Part shown: positions 40,401 through 48,076 of the stretch, one piece after another
Layout of the letters: every line of letters starts with the position of its first letter
How positions within the stretch are numbered: the stretch's first letter is position 1
Assembly (NCBI GenBank): GCA_033722375.1
Contig: JAWVZB010000007.1
Span: forward strand, 1-48,440
Length of the DNA: 48,440 nucleotides
DNA from: JAWVZB01 sp033722375
GTDB taxonomy: Bacteria; Actinomycetota; Nitriliruptoria; Nitriliruptorales; Nitriliruptoraceae
Direction of reading: 5' to 3'
Program-made: the position numbers and the translations under genes
Notes under the pieces: model-generated
What the model was told of the DNA's origin: nothing
What the model saw: the letters and a program-made list of their open reading frames with translations, nothing else
The model's database searches: none

Positions 40401-41465
40401 TCAGCTCGCGGAGCGTCCCCAGGCCCCGGCGCGGCGTTCCTCGGAGCGGTGAGCGAGCTCGCGCCCCGCTGCCTCGCTGAACTTGATGACCGACTCACGC
40501 AGCTTGAAGATGTCGTCCCTGACGAGGGCCTGTGGGCCATCGCACAGGGCCACCTCGGGGCGCGGGTGGACGTCCACGATCACCCCGTCGGCGCCCACGG
40601 CGATGGCGGCCCGGGTCAGCGGCAACACGAGCTCGCGCTTGCCGCCGGAGTGGGACGGGTCGATGATCACCGGGAGGTGCGTGAGCGACTGCGCCACGGG
40701 GATCGACGACACGTCGAGCGTGTTCCGGGTCGCGGTTTCGAAGGTCCGGATGCCGCGCTCGCACAGGACGATCTGGAGGTTGCCCGTGTGCGCGATGTAC
40801 TCCGCGGCCATGATCCATTCGTCGATGGTGGCCGTCATGCCGCGCTTCAGGAGGACCGGTTTGCCGGACAGCCCGACCTCCTTGAGCAGTTGGAAGTTCT
40901 GCATGTTGCGGGTGCCGATCTGGAGCATGTCGGCGTAGTTGGCGACGGTCTCGACGTCGTCGGGGGTGACGACCTCGGTGACGAACGGCCGGTCGAGCTG
41001 GTCGCAGGTCTCCTTGAGGATCTCGAGGCCCGCCTCCCCGAGGCCTTGGAAGCTGTAGGGGGATGTGCGTGGTTTGTAGGCCCCGCCGCGGATGATCAGC
41101 GCCCCCGCTTCGCTGGCCATGGCCGCCGCCGAGCGGGTCTGCTCCTCGGTCTCGACCGCGCACGGACCGGCGATCAGCGTGAAGGTGTCCCGTCCGATGG
41201 GGACGTCGCGGACCCAGACCGTTGACGGTCGCGGGTGGGTCTCGATGCTGACGAGCTTGTACGGCTTGCTGACACGGATGACGTCCTCGACGCCAGGGAA
41301 GGCGTGGAGAGGCAGTTCCTGGAACTGGGTGATGTCTCCGACGAGACCGATGATGGTCTGGTGCTTGCCACGGCTCACGAAGGCATCGCCTCCGACCTCG
41401 TCGATCGCCTGGACGACCTTGTCGATGTCGTCCTCCTTGGCGGTCGATCGCATGACGACGACCAT
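40401..41465 (-). CDS. aroF: 3-deoxy-7-phosphoheptulonate (DAHP) synthase, type I-beta
   Basis: First enzyme of the shikimate pathway, joining phosphoenolpyruvate and erythrose-4-phosphate; 354 residues. The N-terminal ~70 residues form a ferredoxin/ACT-like regulatory domain, as in the feedback-inhibited Thermotoga enzyme. The barrel has IAGPCAVETEEQ, GGAYKPRTSPYSFQG, LLKRGMTATIDEW, CERGIRTFE and DPSHSGGKRELV, with metal and substrate ligands. The ATG at 41465 follows GAGGAAGGA. Mycobacteria and Streptomyces usually use the unrelated class II enzyme at the equivalent locus; here the type I-beta form is present. A plus-strand promoter for the next gene overlaps its own. Confidence 0.94.
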   Translation of the reverse strand: MVVVMRSTAKEDDIDKVVQAIDEVGGDAFVSRGKHQTIIGLVGDITQFQELPLHAFPGVEDVIRVSKPYKLVSIETHPRPSTVWVRDVPIGRDTFTLIAGPCAVETEEQTRSAAAMASEAGALIIRGGAYKPRTSPYSFQGLGEAGLEILKETCDQLDRPFVTEVVTPDDVETVANYADMLQIGTRNMQNFQLLKEVGLSGKPVLLKRGMTATIDEWIMAAEYIAHTGNLQIVLCERGIRTFETATRNTLDVSSIPVAQSLTHLPVIIDPSHSGGKRELVLPLTRAAIAVGADGVIVDVHPRPEVALCDGPQALVRDDIFKLRESVIKFSEAAGRELAHRSEERRAGAWGRSAS

Positions 41466-41538
41466 CGTCGTGTCCTTCCTCGGCAAGTGCGCTCCCCGGT
41501 CCGTGTCGGGCGCCGTTGGGGCGACGGGGCGGACTGAC

Positions 41539-41548
41539 ACCGTACCCT
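41539..41548. promoter_or_regulatory. Overlapping divergent -10 candidates
   Basis: ACCGTACCCT contains TACGGT on the minus strand (41539-41544, towards DAHP synthase) and TACCCT on the plus strand (41543-41548, towards the zinc-ribbon protein). They share two bases, which would make the two promoters mutually exclusive. Confidence 0.3.
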
Positions 41549-41583
41549 TCGCTCAACCGAGCCGATCACCGAGGTACCCCTCC

Positions 41584-42642
41584 GTGTACTGCCGCGGGTG
41601 TGGCGTCCACGCCCCCGACGACGCCAACTTCTGCGTGAGCTGCGGAGACGATCTCCGCGAGCTCCACGACGACGAGCCCACGTTGGACGACCTGCCGGTC
41701 GGTGGCGTGGAGCGGGCTGAGCCGGTGTCTCGCGATACGGCCGAGAGCCGATCTGCCCCGACCCAAGCGGTCCCGGCCGTCGGTGGCGGATCAGAACAGG
41801 ACCTGCGTACCTGCCCGGCCTGCGGCTCGCCGAACAGTCCGCGCCGCTACCTGTGCGGTCGTTGCGGCGCAGACCTCGAGAGCGGTGAGGGCGGCAGCTC
41901 CCCGGTGGTGGTTCCTTCGCCGTCCAGTGGAGCGGGCTCCAGAGCGACGACCAGCACCACCACGGACCTCGGGTCGCGGACCAGCGACCGCCGCTGGCGG
42001 ATCGCCGCCGGGATCGTGCTCGTCGGGCTCGTCGTGGGCGGGGGGCTCGGGGCGATGATCGTTTTCGGCTGGGGGCCCTTCGCCGCCGAACCGCAGTCGG
42101 TCGAGGGCAGCGGCCCCGTGTTCGACCGCTCCAGCTACCCGGAAGAGCCGACCCCCCTCACCGTGTCCGCCGTCGCGGCATCAACGGCACGGACCGGGGC
42201 GCAGGACGGCTTCGCGGTCGATCGGCTGCTCGACGGCGACACGACCACGGCGTGGAACAGCCGCGGTGACGTCAATCCCGACGGCGTCGGCGAGATCATC
42301 GAGTTCGATTTCGCCGAGCCGGTATGGCTCTCACAGATCGTGTTCGCCAACGGCGACCAGGAGGACGACGAGTCGTTCGTCGCCAACGCACGCGCCAAAC
42401 GGATCCAGGTCGAGCTCTACGGCGGGTCGACGTTCATCGCCAACCTCCTCGACGAGCCGGGGGAGCAGGCCATCCGGCTGCCGACGCCACGGTTCACCAT
42501 CACCGTCCGGTTCGAGGTTCTCGAGGTCTACCCAGGCGACACCTACGATGACCTCGCGCTGTCGGAGGTCTCGTTCCGCGGGTTCGTCGCCAACGAGAAC
42601 GACGCCGCGGTCGCGCGAGCGGACGAGCCGTCCGGCGAGTGA
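41584..42642 (+). CDS. Zinc-ribbon, single-helix membrane protein with discoidin-like glycan-binding domain
   Basis: A 352-residue protein. Residues 1-20 carry a zinc ribbon CRGCGVHAPDDANFCVSCG; a second, CPACGSPNSPRRYLCGRCG, follows at about 78-96. After a Ser/Pro linker is one membrane helix (GIVLVGLVVGGGLGAMIVFG). The extracellular part folds like a discoidin/NADase-type glycan-binding domain, with FAVDRLLDGDTTTAWNSRG, IEFDFAEPVWLSQI and a closing LSEVSFRG. Cytosolic ribbons plus an outside carbohydrate module suggest a sensor or scaffold. It converges on the PASTA kinase. The GTG start follows GAGGT. Confidence 0.82.
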   Translation: MYCRGCGVHAPDDANFCVSCGDDLRELHDDEPTLDDLPVGGVERAEPVSRDTAESRSAPTQAVPAVGGGSEQDLRTCPACGSPNSPRRYLCGRCGADLESGEGGSSPVVVPSPSSGAGSRATTSTTTDLGSRTSDRRWRIAAGIVLVGLVVGGGLGAMIVFGWGPFAAEPQSVEGSGPVFDRSSYPEEPTPLTVSAVAASTARTGAQDGFAVDRLLDGDTTTAWNSRGDVNPDGVGEIIEFDFAEPVWLSQIVFANGDQEDDESFVANARAKRIQVELYGGSTFIANLLDEPGEQAIRLPTPRFTITVRFEVLEVYPGDTYDDLALSEVSFRGFVANENDAAVARADEPSGE

Positions 42643-42661
42643 CCCGCTGGGGGCCGTCGCG

Positions 42662-44503
42662 TCAGCGCCAGACGTAGATGGTGACCTCGTCACCCGGACG
42701 TACTTCGCTGCCCGGCGGCGGATCCTGGGCGTCGACCTTGCCCTCACGGTGGGGGAAGATCGTGTCCACGTACTGCACCGACACGACGAGTCCAGCCTGC
42801 TGGAGGATCGCGGTGGCGCGTTCCTCGGTCTCCCCTTCGACGTCGGGGACCGCGAACGGCTCGGGTCCGTCAGAGACCACCACTTCGACGGCATCACCCG
42901 CGAACAGCACGCTGCCGGGGTCGGGGCGCTGGGTGATGACGACACCTTCGGGGATCTCGTCGTCGTAGCGCCGCTCGACGACGTCGACGACGAGCCCGAG
43001 GTCGGTGGCCGTGGCCCGTGCCGACTCGAGGGTTCCGCCGCGCAGGTCCGGCACGTCGATCGGTCGACGCCCCTGGCTCACGGTCACCACGACGGTGGTG
43101 CCTTCGGCGATGGTTCGTCCCGGTTCGGGTTCCGTCGAGATCACGAGGCCAGCCGGGACCTCCTCGTGATGGCTCCGTCGGAGATCGACCTCGACGTTCA
43201 GCTCGTCGAGGGCAGCGAGGGCATCCTCCTCGGGCTCGCCGGCCAACGGCGGGAGGACGTGCTGGCGGGGTCCCGCGGAGATGATCAGCTGGACCGTCGT
43301 GCCGCGTCGCGCCTCGCCGGTCGGGTCCTGGAGCAGCACGTGATCGGCCGGCACGTCGAGGTCGTAGCGCGGCTCTTCGCCCAACCGTGTCGAGAAGCCG
43401 GCGTCCTCGAGCGTCGCGACAGCCGCATCGAGCGCCTCGCCGCGGACGTCGGGGATGGGCGTGACTGGCGCCACGAGCTGATCCCACACCAGGAGCCCGG
43501 CCACGGCGAGGAGGAGCGGAAGCAGCCACAGCAGGCGGCGGCGCCAGCGGCCACGGCGACGGGGCGACTTCCGCTTCGACTCGAACCCGACGAGGGTCTC
43601 GCGGGCGTTCCCGGGCAGCACGACGGTGGGTCGGGTGCCGTCCCGTAGATCAACGAGCGCGGGGCCGTCCGGCACCGCGTCGGTCAGGGCGATGGCGAAC
43701 TCGCCGGCATCCTCGTAGCGCCGAGTTGGATCGGGGCGCGTGGCGGTCGCGACGATGTCGTCGACGGTCTCTGGGGTGCCGGGGACCGACGACGGCCGCG
43801 GCACGCTGGCGGTGGTGTGCTGGAGGGCCGTGGCCATGGGCGACTCGCCCTGGAACGGGGGTCGGCCGGTCACGAGCTCGAACAGCACGATGCCGAGGGC
43901 GTAGACGTCGGCGCGGGCATCGACCGTGGCCCCATCGACGACCTCGGGAGCCAGGTAATGGGGCGAGCCGACGATCGCGTCCCCGAACGTTCGCGTCGAC
44001 TTGGCCGCTGCGGTCGCCAGCCCGAAATCAGTCACCTTCACGACCCCGTCGTGGCCGAGCAGGATGTTCTCGGGCTTCACGTCGCGGTGCACCAAACCGT
44101 TCTCGTGGGCGTGGGCCAGCCCTGCGGCGGCAGGCGCCAGCAGTGCCAGCGCCTCGGCCGGCGTGACACGGCCACGGACGCGCAGCACCTCGCGGAGGCT
44201 CGTGCCGTCCACGTACTCGAGCACGATGAACGCACCGTCGGGGCCCTCGCCCCAGTCGTGGACGGCCACGACGTTGGGGTGGCTGAGCCCGGCAGCGGCC
44301 TTGGCTTCGCGCCGGAACCGCTCGGAGAACACCTCGTCATGGGCCAAGTGCTGGTGGAGCACCTTGACCGCGACCTCACGGTCGAGCACGTCGTCGACCG
44401 CCCGGTGGACGGTGGCCATGCCACCACGCGCGACCTCTTCGACCAGGCGGTAACGCCCGCCGAGCAGGCGGATCAGCGACGTCGGGAGCGGCGTCTCGTT
44501 CAC
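42662..44503 (-). CDS. PASTA-domain Ser/Thr protein kinase (PknB/PknL-like)
   Basis: A 613-residue membrane receptor kinase. The catalytic domain (about 17-275) has ARGGMATVHRA, the VAVKVLH Lys, HRDVKPENILL, DFG in TDFGLAT and APEV. After a basic juxtamembrane stretch (RKSPRRRGRWRRR) comes one helix (LLWLLPLLLAVAGLLVWD). Four extracellular PASTA repeats follow, a layout that in other Actinobacteria senses muropeptides or lipid II and controls growth. The GTG start at 44503 has GGGGA upstream. Position near DAHP synthase recalls mycobacterial pknL-aroG. No FHA or phosphatase gene adjoins. Confidence 0.94.
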   Translation of the reverse strand: MNETPLPTSLIRLLGGRYRLVEEVARGGMATVHRAVDDVLDREVAVKVLHQHLAHDEVFSERFRREAKAAAGLSHPNVVAVHDWGEGPDGAFIVLEYVDGTSLREVLRVRGRVTPAEALALLAPAAAGLAHAHENGLVHRDVKPENILLGHDGVVKVTDFGLATAAAKSTRTFGDAIVGSPHYLAPEVVDGATVDARADVYALGIVLFELVTGRPPFQGESPMATALQHTTASVPRPSSVPGTPETVDDIVATATRPDPTRRYEDAGEFAIALTDAVPDGPALVDLRDGTRPTVVLPGNARETLVGFESKRKSPRRRGRWRRRLLWLLPLLLAVAGLLVWDQLVAPVTPIPDVRGEALDAAVATLEDAGFSTRLGEEPRYDLDVPADHVLLQDPTGEARRGTTVQLIISAGPRQHVLPPLAGEPEEDALAALDELNVEVDLRRSHHEEVPAGLVISTEPEPGRTIAEGTTVVVTVSQGRRPIDVPDLRGGTLESARATATDLGLVVDVVERRYDDEIPEGVVITQRPDPGSVLFAGDAVEVVVSDGPEPFAVPDVEGETEERATAILQQAGLVVSVQYVDTIFPHREGKVDAQDPPPGSEVRPGDEVTIYVWR

Positions 44504-44533
44504 GGTTCCCCGAGACTGGACGGGAGCGGGGCG

Positions 44534-44539
44534 ATGCTA
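44534..44539 (-). promoter_or_regulatory. Candidate -10 box (TAGCAT) for the PASTA kinase
   Basis: Read on the minus strand, TAGCAT lies 30 bases before the GTG at 44503. Confidence 0.35.
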
Positions 44540-44607
44540 CGACACGTTGCGCGGTGGTTCGAGCACGTGGCGCGATGACCGACGAACCCGACGGCGGTGT
44601 GGTTCCG

Positions 44608-45075
44608 TCAGTCGTGCTGCCGGTGGTTGTCGAACTGCTGCTCCAGGGAGTCGAGGTCCTCACGCAGGGCCTGGATCTGCGCCGAGAGCTCGCTCAGAGA
44701 GCTCTGGATCCCCGTCAGCGCCTGCCGTGCGTCCTGCAGGTCGGTCTCGAGCTCGGCCTGTCCGGAGACGGTGTCGTCGATCCGGGTGGAGAGCGACTCG
44801 AAGCCCTGTTCGAGGTCCGCGAGCCGACCGTCGAGGTCAGCGAACGCTGCCTCGGCCTCGCTGTCGGCATCCGACACGAGCACCGCCTCCATCCGATCCT
44901 CGAGCTCCTCGATCCGCTGCCGCAGCGCGGTCTGGACCCGGTCCTGCGCCTCGAGCTGTTGCTCGAGCTCCGTGGTCGAGGTGTCCGGGCCTTCGCTGCT
45001 GCAACCCGTGAGGAGCAGCCCTACCGCGACGGCGAACGCGACGAGATGGCGGAAGCGTGATCTGGCGGGAGTCAT
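44608..45075 (-). CDS. Coiled-coil lipoprotein
   Basis: A 155-residue predicted lipoprotein. The signal peptide ends in LLLTGC with Cys25 as the lipidation site. The rest is a near-continuous coiled coil with Leu heptads (LEQQLEAQDRVQTALRQRIE, LADLEQGFESL, LRQDLDSLEQQF-like spacing). No enzymatic motif is present. It could be an envelope tether or spacer. It sits upstream of the kinase on the same strand with about 100 bases between. The start is the ATG at 45075, which begins the signal peptide. Confidence 0.8.
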   Translation of the reverse strand: MTPARSRFRHLVAFAVAVGLLLTGCSSEGPDTSTTELEQQLEAQDRVQTALRQRIEELEDRMEAVLVSDADSEAEAAFADLDGRLADLEQGFESLSTRIDDTVSGQAELETDLQDARQALTGIQSSLSELSAQIQALREDLDSLEQQFDNHRQHD

Positions 45076-45116
45076 GGCCGGGAGGGTCGTCGCTGTGCCG
45101 TCAGGATGCAAGTACC

Positions 45117-45122
45117 TACCCT
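45117..45122 (+). promoter_or_regulatory. Candidate -10 box (TACCCT)
   Basis: TACCCT lies 27 bases before the ATG at 45150, with GGAGGCGG between them as the ribosome site. Confidence 0.35.
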
Positions 45123-45149
45123 CCTGGCCCTGACGACGCGGAGGCGGCG

Positions 45150-45509
45150 ATGGGCGGCAACGGGGACGACCCGGCATCTGGTGCGACGTTCGAGGACGAG
45201 CTCGAGGCGCTCGGGTTCCGCCCGCAGAACCGCACCGCGACCGGGACCGTCGTGTGGTCGCTGGCGTTCAACTCCTACCTCACCTTCACCCTGCACGACT
45301 ATCACGACAGCGTGCTGTTCACGTGGGTGGTGGCGCTCGGGGAGTACCTCGACGATCACGGGTTCAAGATCGGCTCCGGCGAGGCCTCGTTCCATGAGCT
45401 GTACCCCGCCCGTGACGTCAAACTGCCGACCGACGTGTCCGCGGTCGAGGCCGAGATCACCCGCACCCTCCGAGCACTCCGTCTCGATCTCGGCGCTCCC
45501 GGGCTCTGA
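45150..45509 (+). CDS. Small acidic hypothetical protein
   Basis: A 119-residue protein without signal peptide. The first ~25 residues are acidic and flexible (GNGDDPASGATFEDELEALG). The rest is probably alpha/beta, with VVWSLAFNSYLTFTLHDYHD and LFTWVVALGEYLDDHGF; the C-terminal helix is VEAEITRTLRALRLD. I recognise no family. The ATG at 45150 follows GGAGGCGG. It stands alone between the divergent lipoprotein and the thiamine operon. Confidence 0.72.
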   Translation: MGGNGDDPASGATFEDELEALGFRPQNRTATGTVVWSLAFNSYLTFTLHDYHDSVLFTWVVALGEYLDDHGFKIGSGEASFHELYPARDVKLPTDVSAVEAEITRTLRALRLDLGAPGL

Positions 45510-45543
45510 TGTGACAACGCAGATGTGACAACGCAGATGTGAC
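45508..45543 (+). repeat. 14-bp tandem repeats ahead of the thiamine operon
   Basis: GATGTGACAACGCA occurs twice in a row (45508-45521, 45522-45535), followed by GATGTGAC. The array starts within the stop codon of the preceding gene and lies about 60 bases upstream of the thi promoter. Purpose is unknown. Confidence 0.85.
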
Positions 45544-45599
45544 CACCCCCCAGAGCGCCTCGCGGCGCGGGCTGGTACGCAGCGGCGGGGCCCGCCCCG

Positions 45600-45605
45600 T
45601 ACCCT
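45600..45605 (+). promoter_or_regulatory. Candidate -10 box (TACCCT) for the thiamine operon
   Basis: TACCCT ends eight bases before the first stem of the TPP riboswitch, placing the transcription start at its 5' edge. Confidence 0.5.
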
Positions 45606-45613
45606 GCCAGGCA

Positions 45614-45723
45614 CCGACCGGGGAGCCCGGAGCACCGGGCTGAGAGGCTGGCTACTGCCGCCAGCGACCCGCACCCACCTGACCTGGGTCATGCCAGCGG
45701 AGGGAGTTCGCGATCCCGGTCGG
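45614..45723 (+). ncRNA. TPP riboswitch (THI element)
   Basis: The P1 stem CCGACCGGG (45614-45622) pairs with CCCGGTCGG (45715-45723). Inside are the conserved CTGAGA (45640-45645) and the ACCTGA...CTGGGTCATGCCAGCGGAGGG stretch that forms the pyrophosphate and pyrimidine pockets. The thiG ribosome site AGGAGGT starts two bases after P1, so thiamine pyrophosphate binding probably blocks translation of thiG. Confidence 0.95.
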
Positions 45724-45738
45724 CAGGAGGTACCGACC

Positions 45739-46566
45739 GTGGACCAGGCCGTCGAGGACCGGGGCACTGCGACGGAGCGCACCGATGCGCTCGAGATCGC
45801 TGGCCGCCAGTTGCGCTCCCGCCTGTTCGTCGGCACCGGCAAGTTCCCCTCTCACGAGGTGATGCGGCAGGCCCTCGATGCGTCCGGCGCCGAGATCGTG
45901 ACCGTCGCACTCCGCCGCGTCGACCTCGATGCCGCGGCGACGGGGCAGCGGGACATCCTCGAGTACATAGACACCGACCGGTACCTGCTGCTGCCGAACA
46001 CCTCCGGGGCGCGCGATGCCGAGGAAGCACTGCGGCTGGCGCGGCTGGCGCGTGCCGCTGGCATGCCGGACTGGGTCAAGCTCGAGGTGACGCCCGACCC
46101 GCGGTACCTGCTCCCCGATCCCGTCGAGACCCTCCGCGCCGCGGAGCTGCTGGTCGAGGACGGCTTCACCGTGCTGCCCTACTGCCCGGCGGACCCGATC
46201 CTGTGCAAGCGGCTCGAGGAAGCGGGCTGTGCCACGGTCATGCCGCTCGGGTCGTGGATCGGTTCGAACCGGGGTGTACGGACCCGCGACGCGGTCGAGA
46301 TCATCGTCGAGCAGGCGAGCGTCCCGGTCGTCGTGGATGCGGGTCTCGGCGCCCCGTCCCACGCCGCCGAGGCCATGGAGCTCGGCGCCGACGCGGTGCT
46401 CGTCAACACTGCCATCGCGGTGGCGAACGATCCTCCCGCCATGGCGCGTGCCTTCGCTGAAGCGACCGTGGCGGGCCGCCGTGCCTACCGCGCGGGCCTC
46501 GGGCCAGAGCTGGACACCGCCGAGGCCTCGAGTCCCATGACCGGGTTCCTCTCGGAGCTCACGTGA
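45739..46566 (+). CDS. thiG: Thiazole synthase ThiG
   Basis: A 275-residue TIM-barrel enzyme that builds the thiazole phosphate of thiamine from deoxyxylulose phosphate, dehydroglycine and sulfur carried by ThiS. Lys114 in WVKLEVTPD is the Schiff-base residue. PLGSWIGSNRGV, VVDAGLGAPSHAAEAMELG and VLVNTAIAVANDP are phosphate-site motifs. The GTG start lies eight bases after AGGAGGT, directly behind the TPP riboswitch. The stop overlaps thiH (GTGA). Confidence 0.96.
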   Translation: MDQAVEDRGTATERTDALEIAGRQLRSRLFVGTGKFPSHEVMRQALDASGAEIVTVALRRVDLDAAATGQRDILEYIDTDRYLLLPNTSGARDAEEALRLARLARAAGMPDWVKLEVTPDPRYLLPDPVETLRAAELLVEDGFTVLPYCPADPILCKRLEEAGCATVMPLGSWIGSNRGVRTRDAVEIIVEQASVPVVVDAGLGAPSHAAEAMELGADAVLVNTAIAVANDPPAMARAFAEATVAGRRAYRAGLGPELDTAEASSPMTGFLSELT

Positions 46567-47708
46567 CCGGGTTCGCGGCGCACCTCCATGGGCTGCCGAT
46601 CGCGCAGCTCGCCGATGCTGCCCACCGGGCCGACGACCCGGCCGTGTCCCGTGCCCTGTCGCGTTGCGGCGACGGTAGAGGCGACCTCGCCGATCTGGCG
46701 GCACTGCTGTCGCCTGCTGCCGGTGCTCGCCTCGAGGAGCTCGGCCGCGCCGCGAGGGCGATCACCCGCCGGCGGTTCGGGAGGACCGTGCACCTGTTCG
46801 CTCCGCTCTACCTCTCGAACGAGTGCCTCTCGACCTGCACGTACTGCGGGTTCTCGAAGCACCTCGACATCCGCCGTCGCACCCTCAGCCCGGCCGAGGT
46901 CGAGCGAGAAGCCCACCACCTGACGACACAGGGGTTCCGCCACCAGCTTCTGGTGTCGGCGGAACACCAGAAGCACGTGAGCCCTGAGTACCTCGAGCTC
47001 GTCCTCGAACGGCTCCACCCGACGGTCCCGTCGCTGACGATCGAGACCCAGGTGTGGGACACCGACGTCTACCAGCGTCTCGGGGCTGCCGGGTGCGAAG
47101 GCGTGGTGATCTACCAGGAGACCTACGACCGCGACACCTACGCCGAGGTGCACCGCAAGGGCATGAAACGCCACTACGACTTCCGGCTGGCCGGCCCCGA
47201 ACGGGTCGCGGCGGCGGGTCTGCGACGGATCGGGATCGGGGCGCTGTTCGGCTTGCACGACGACTGGCGTGCTGACGCGGTGGCTCTGGCGGCACACGCC
47301 GACTGGCTCACCCGGACCTATTGGGACCTCGAGGTGACGGTCGCCTTCCCCCGGATGCGGGACTCCGCCGCCGGGTTCCAGCCCGCCGCGCTGCTGTCCG
47401 ACCGCGAGCTCGTCCAGCTCACCGCCGCCATGCGCCTGTTCCAGCACGACGTCGGGATCGTTCTGTCCACCCGCGAGGCACCGGCGCTGCGTGACGGAAT
47501 CCTGCCGTTCGGTGTCACGCACATGTCGGCTGGCTCCTCCACTGAGCCCGGCGGCTACGAGGAGAGCGGCACGTCCGAGGAGCAGTTCGCCATCAGCGAC
47601 GAGCGCAGCCCGGCTGAGGTCGCCGCCATGCTCCGGTCCAACGGCTACGACCCGGTGTGGAAGGACTGGTCGGCGGCCCTGTCCGGTGATGCACTGGAGC
47701 GACTGTGA
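46563..47708 (+). CDS. thiH: 2-iminoacetate synthase ThiH (radical SAM)
   Basis: A 381-residue radical SAM enzyme that cleaves tyrosine to dehydroglycine and p-cresol for thiazole formation. The cluster motif is CLSTCTYC with cysteines 88, 92 and 95. IETQVWDTDVYQRLGAAG, VIYQETYDRDTY and SAGSSTEPGGY are ThiH blocks. The GTG start overlaps thiG and the stop overlaps the next gene, so all are co-translated. Aerobic actinobacteria usually use the oxygen-dependent ThiO instead; ThiH suggests oxygen-poor growth or an older gene set. Confidence 0.95.
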   Translation: MTGFAAHLHGLPIAQLADAAHRADDPAVSRALSRCGDGRGDLADLAALLSPAAGARLEELGRAARAITRRRFGRTVHLFAPLYLSNECLSTCTYCGFSKHLDIRRRTLSPAEVEREAHHLTTQGFRHQLLVSAEHQKHVSPEYLELVLERLHPTVPSLTIETQVWDTDVYQRLGAAGCEGVVIYQETYDRDTYAEVHRKGMKRHYDFRLAGPERVAAAGLRRIGIGALFGLHDDWRADAVALAAHADWLTRTYWDLEVTVAFPRMRDSAAGFQPAALLSDRELVQLTAAMRLFQHDVGIVLSTREAPALRDGILPFGVTHMSAGSSTEPGGYEESGTSEEQFAISDERSPAEVAAMLRSNGYDPVWKDWSAALSGDALERL

Positions 47709-48076
47709 CCGCGCCTGTCGAGCAGCCTCGCCGTTCGGGCGAGCGGCACCACCTCGTCGACTGGCGGCGCCTCGGCCGGCGCCTCGGCTTGTCCGCGACG
47801 ATCCTCCTGTCGTTCGCGGCCGTCGCATGGCTCGTCGTCGGGCTCGTGACCGACGGGGTCGATCCGGGGGAGCTGCCCGGCTACCTCGGTCTCGCACTCG
47901 GAGGGATGTTCGTCGCCGAACTGATCTTCGTCGGGGGGTCGGCGGTGCAGGGCCTGTTGCGCGCCGGCGAGGAGGGGGAGCGGCTGGCCGGCGGCGACGT
48001 CGGGCTCCTGCCACCCCAAGTCCGTCGGAAGCTGTTCGGGCGTCGCGGACGGGATGACGATCGAGCGACGCCATGA
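47705..48076 (+). CDS. Small membrane protein within the thiamine operon
   Basis: A 123-residue protein with two hydrophobic segments (ATILLSFAAVAWLVVGLVT and YLGLALGGMFVAELIFVGG) and a basic, positively charged C-terminus ending RRKLFGRRGRDDDR. Both ends overlap the neighbouring thi genes by four bases, so it is translated with them. I recognise no family. A role in thiamine precursor handling is only suggested by position. Confidence 0.7.
   Translation: MTAPVEQPRRSGERHHLVDWRRLGRRLGLSATILLSFAAVAWLVVGLVTDGVDPGELPGYLGLALGGMFVAELIFVGGSAVQGLLRAGEEGERLAGGDVGLLPPQVRRKLFGRRGRDDDRATP

Noticed and set aside
46250..46280. GGTTCGAACC, resembling a tRNA T-loop
   Set aside because: It lies in the middle of the thiG coding sequence and no acceptor stem or other tRNA arms can be drawn.
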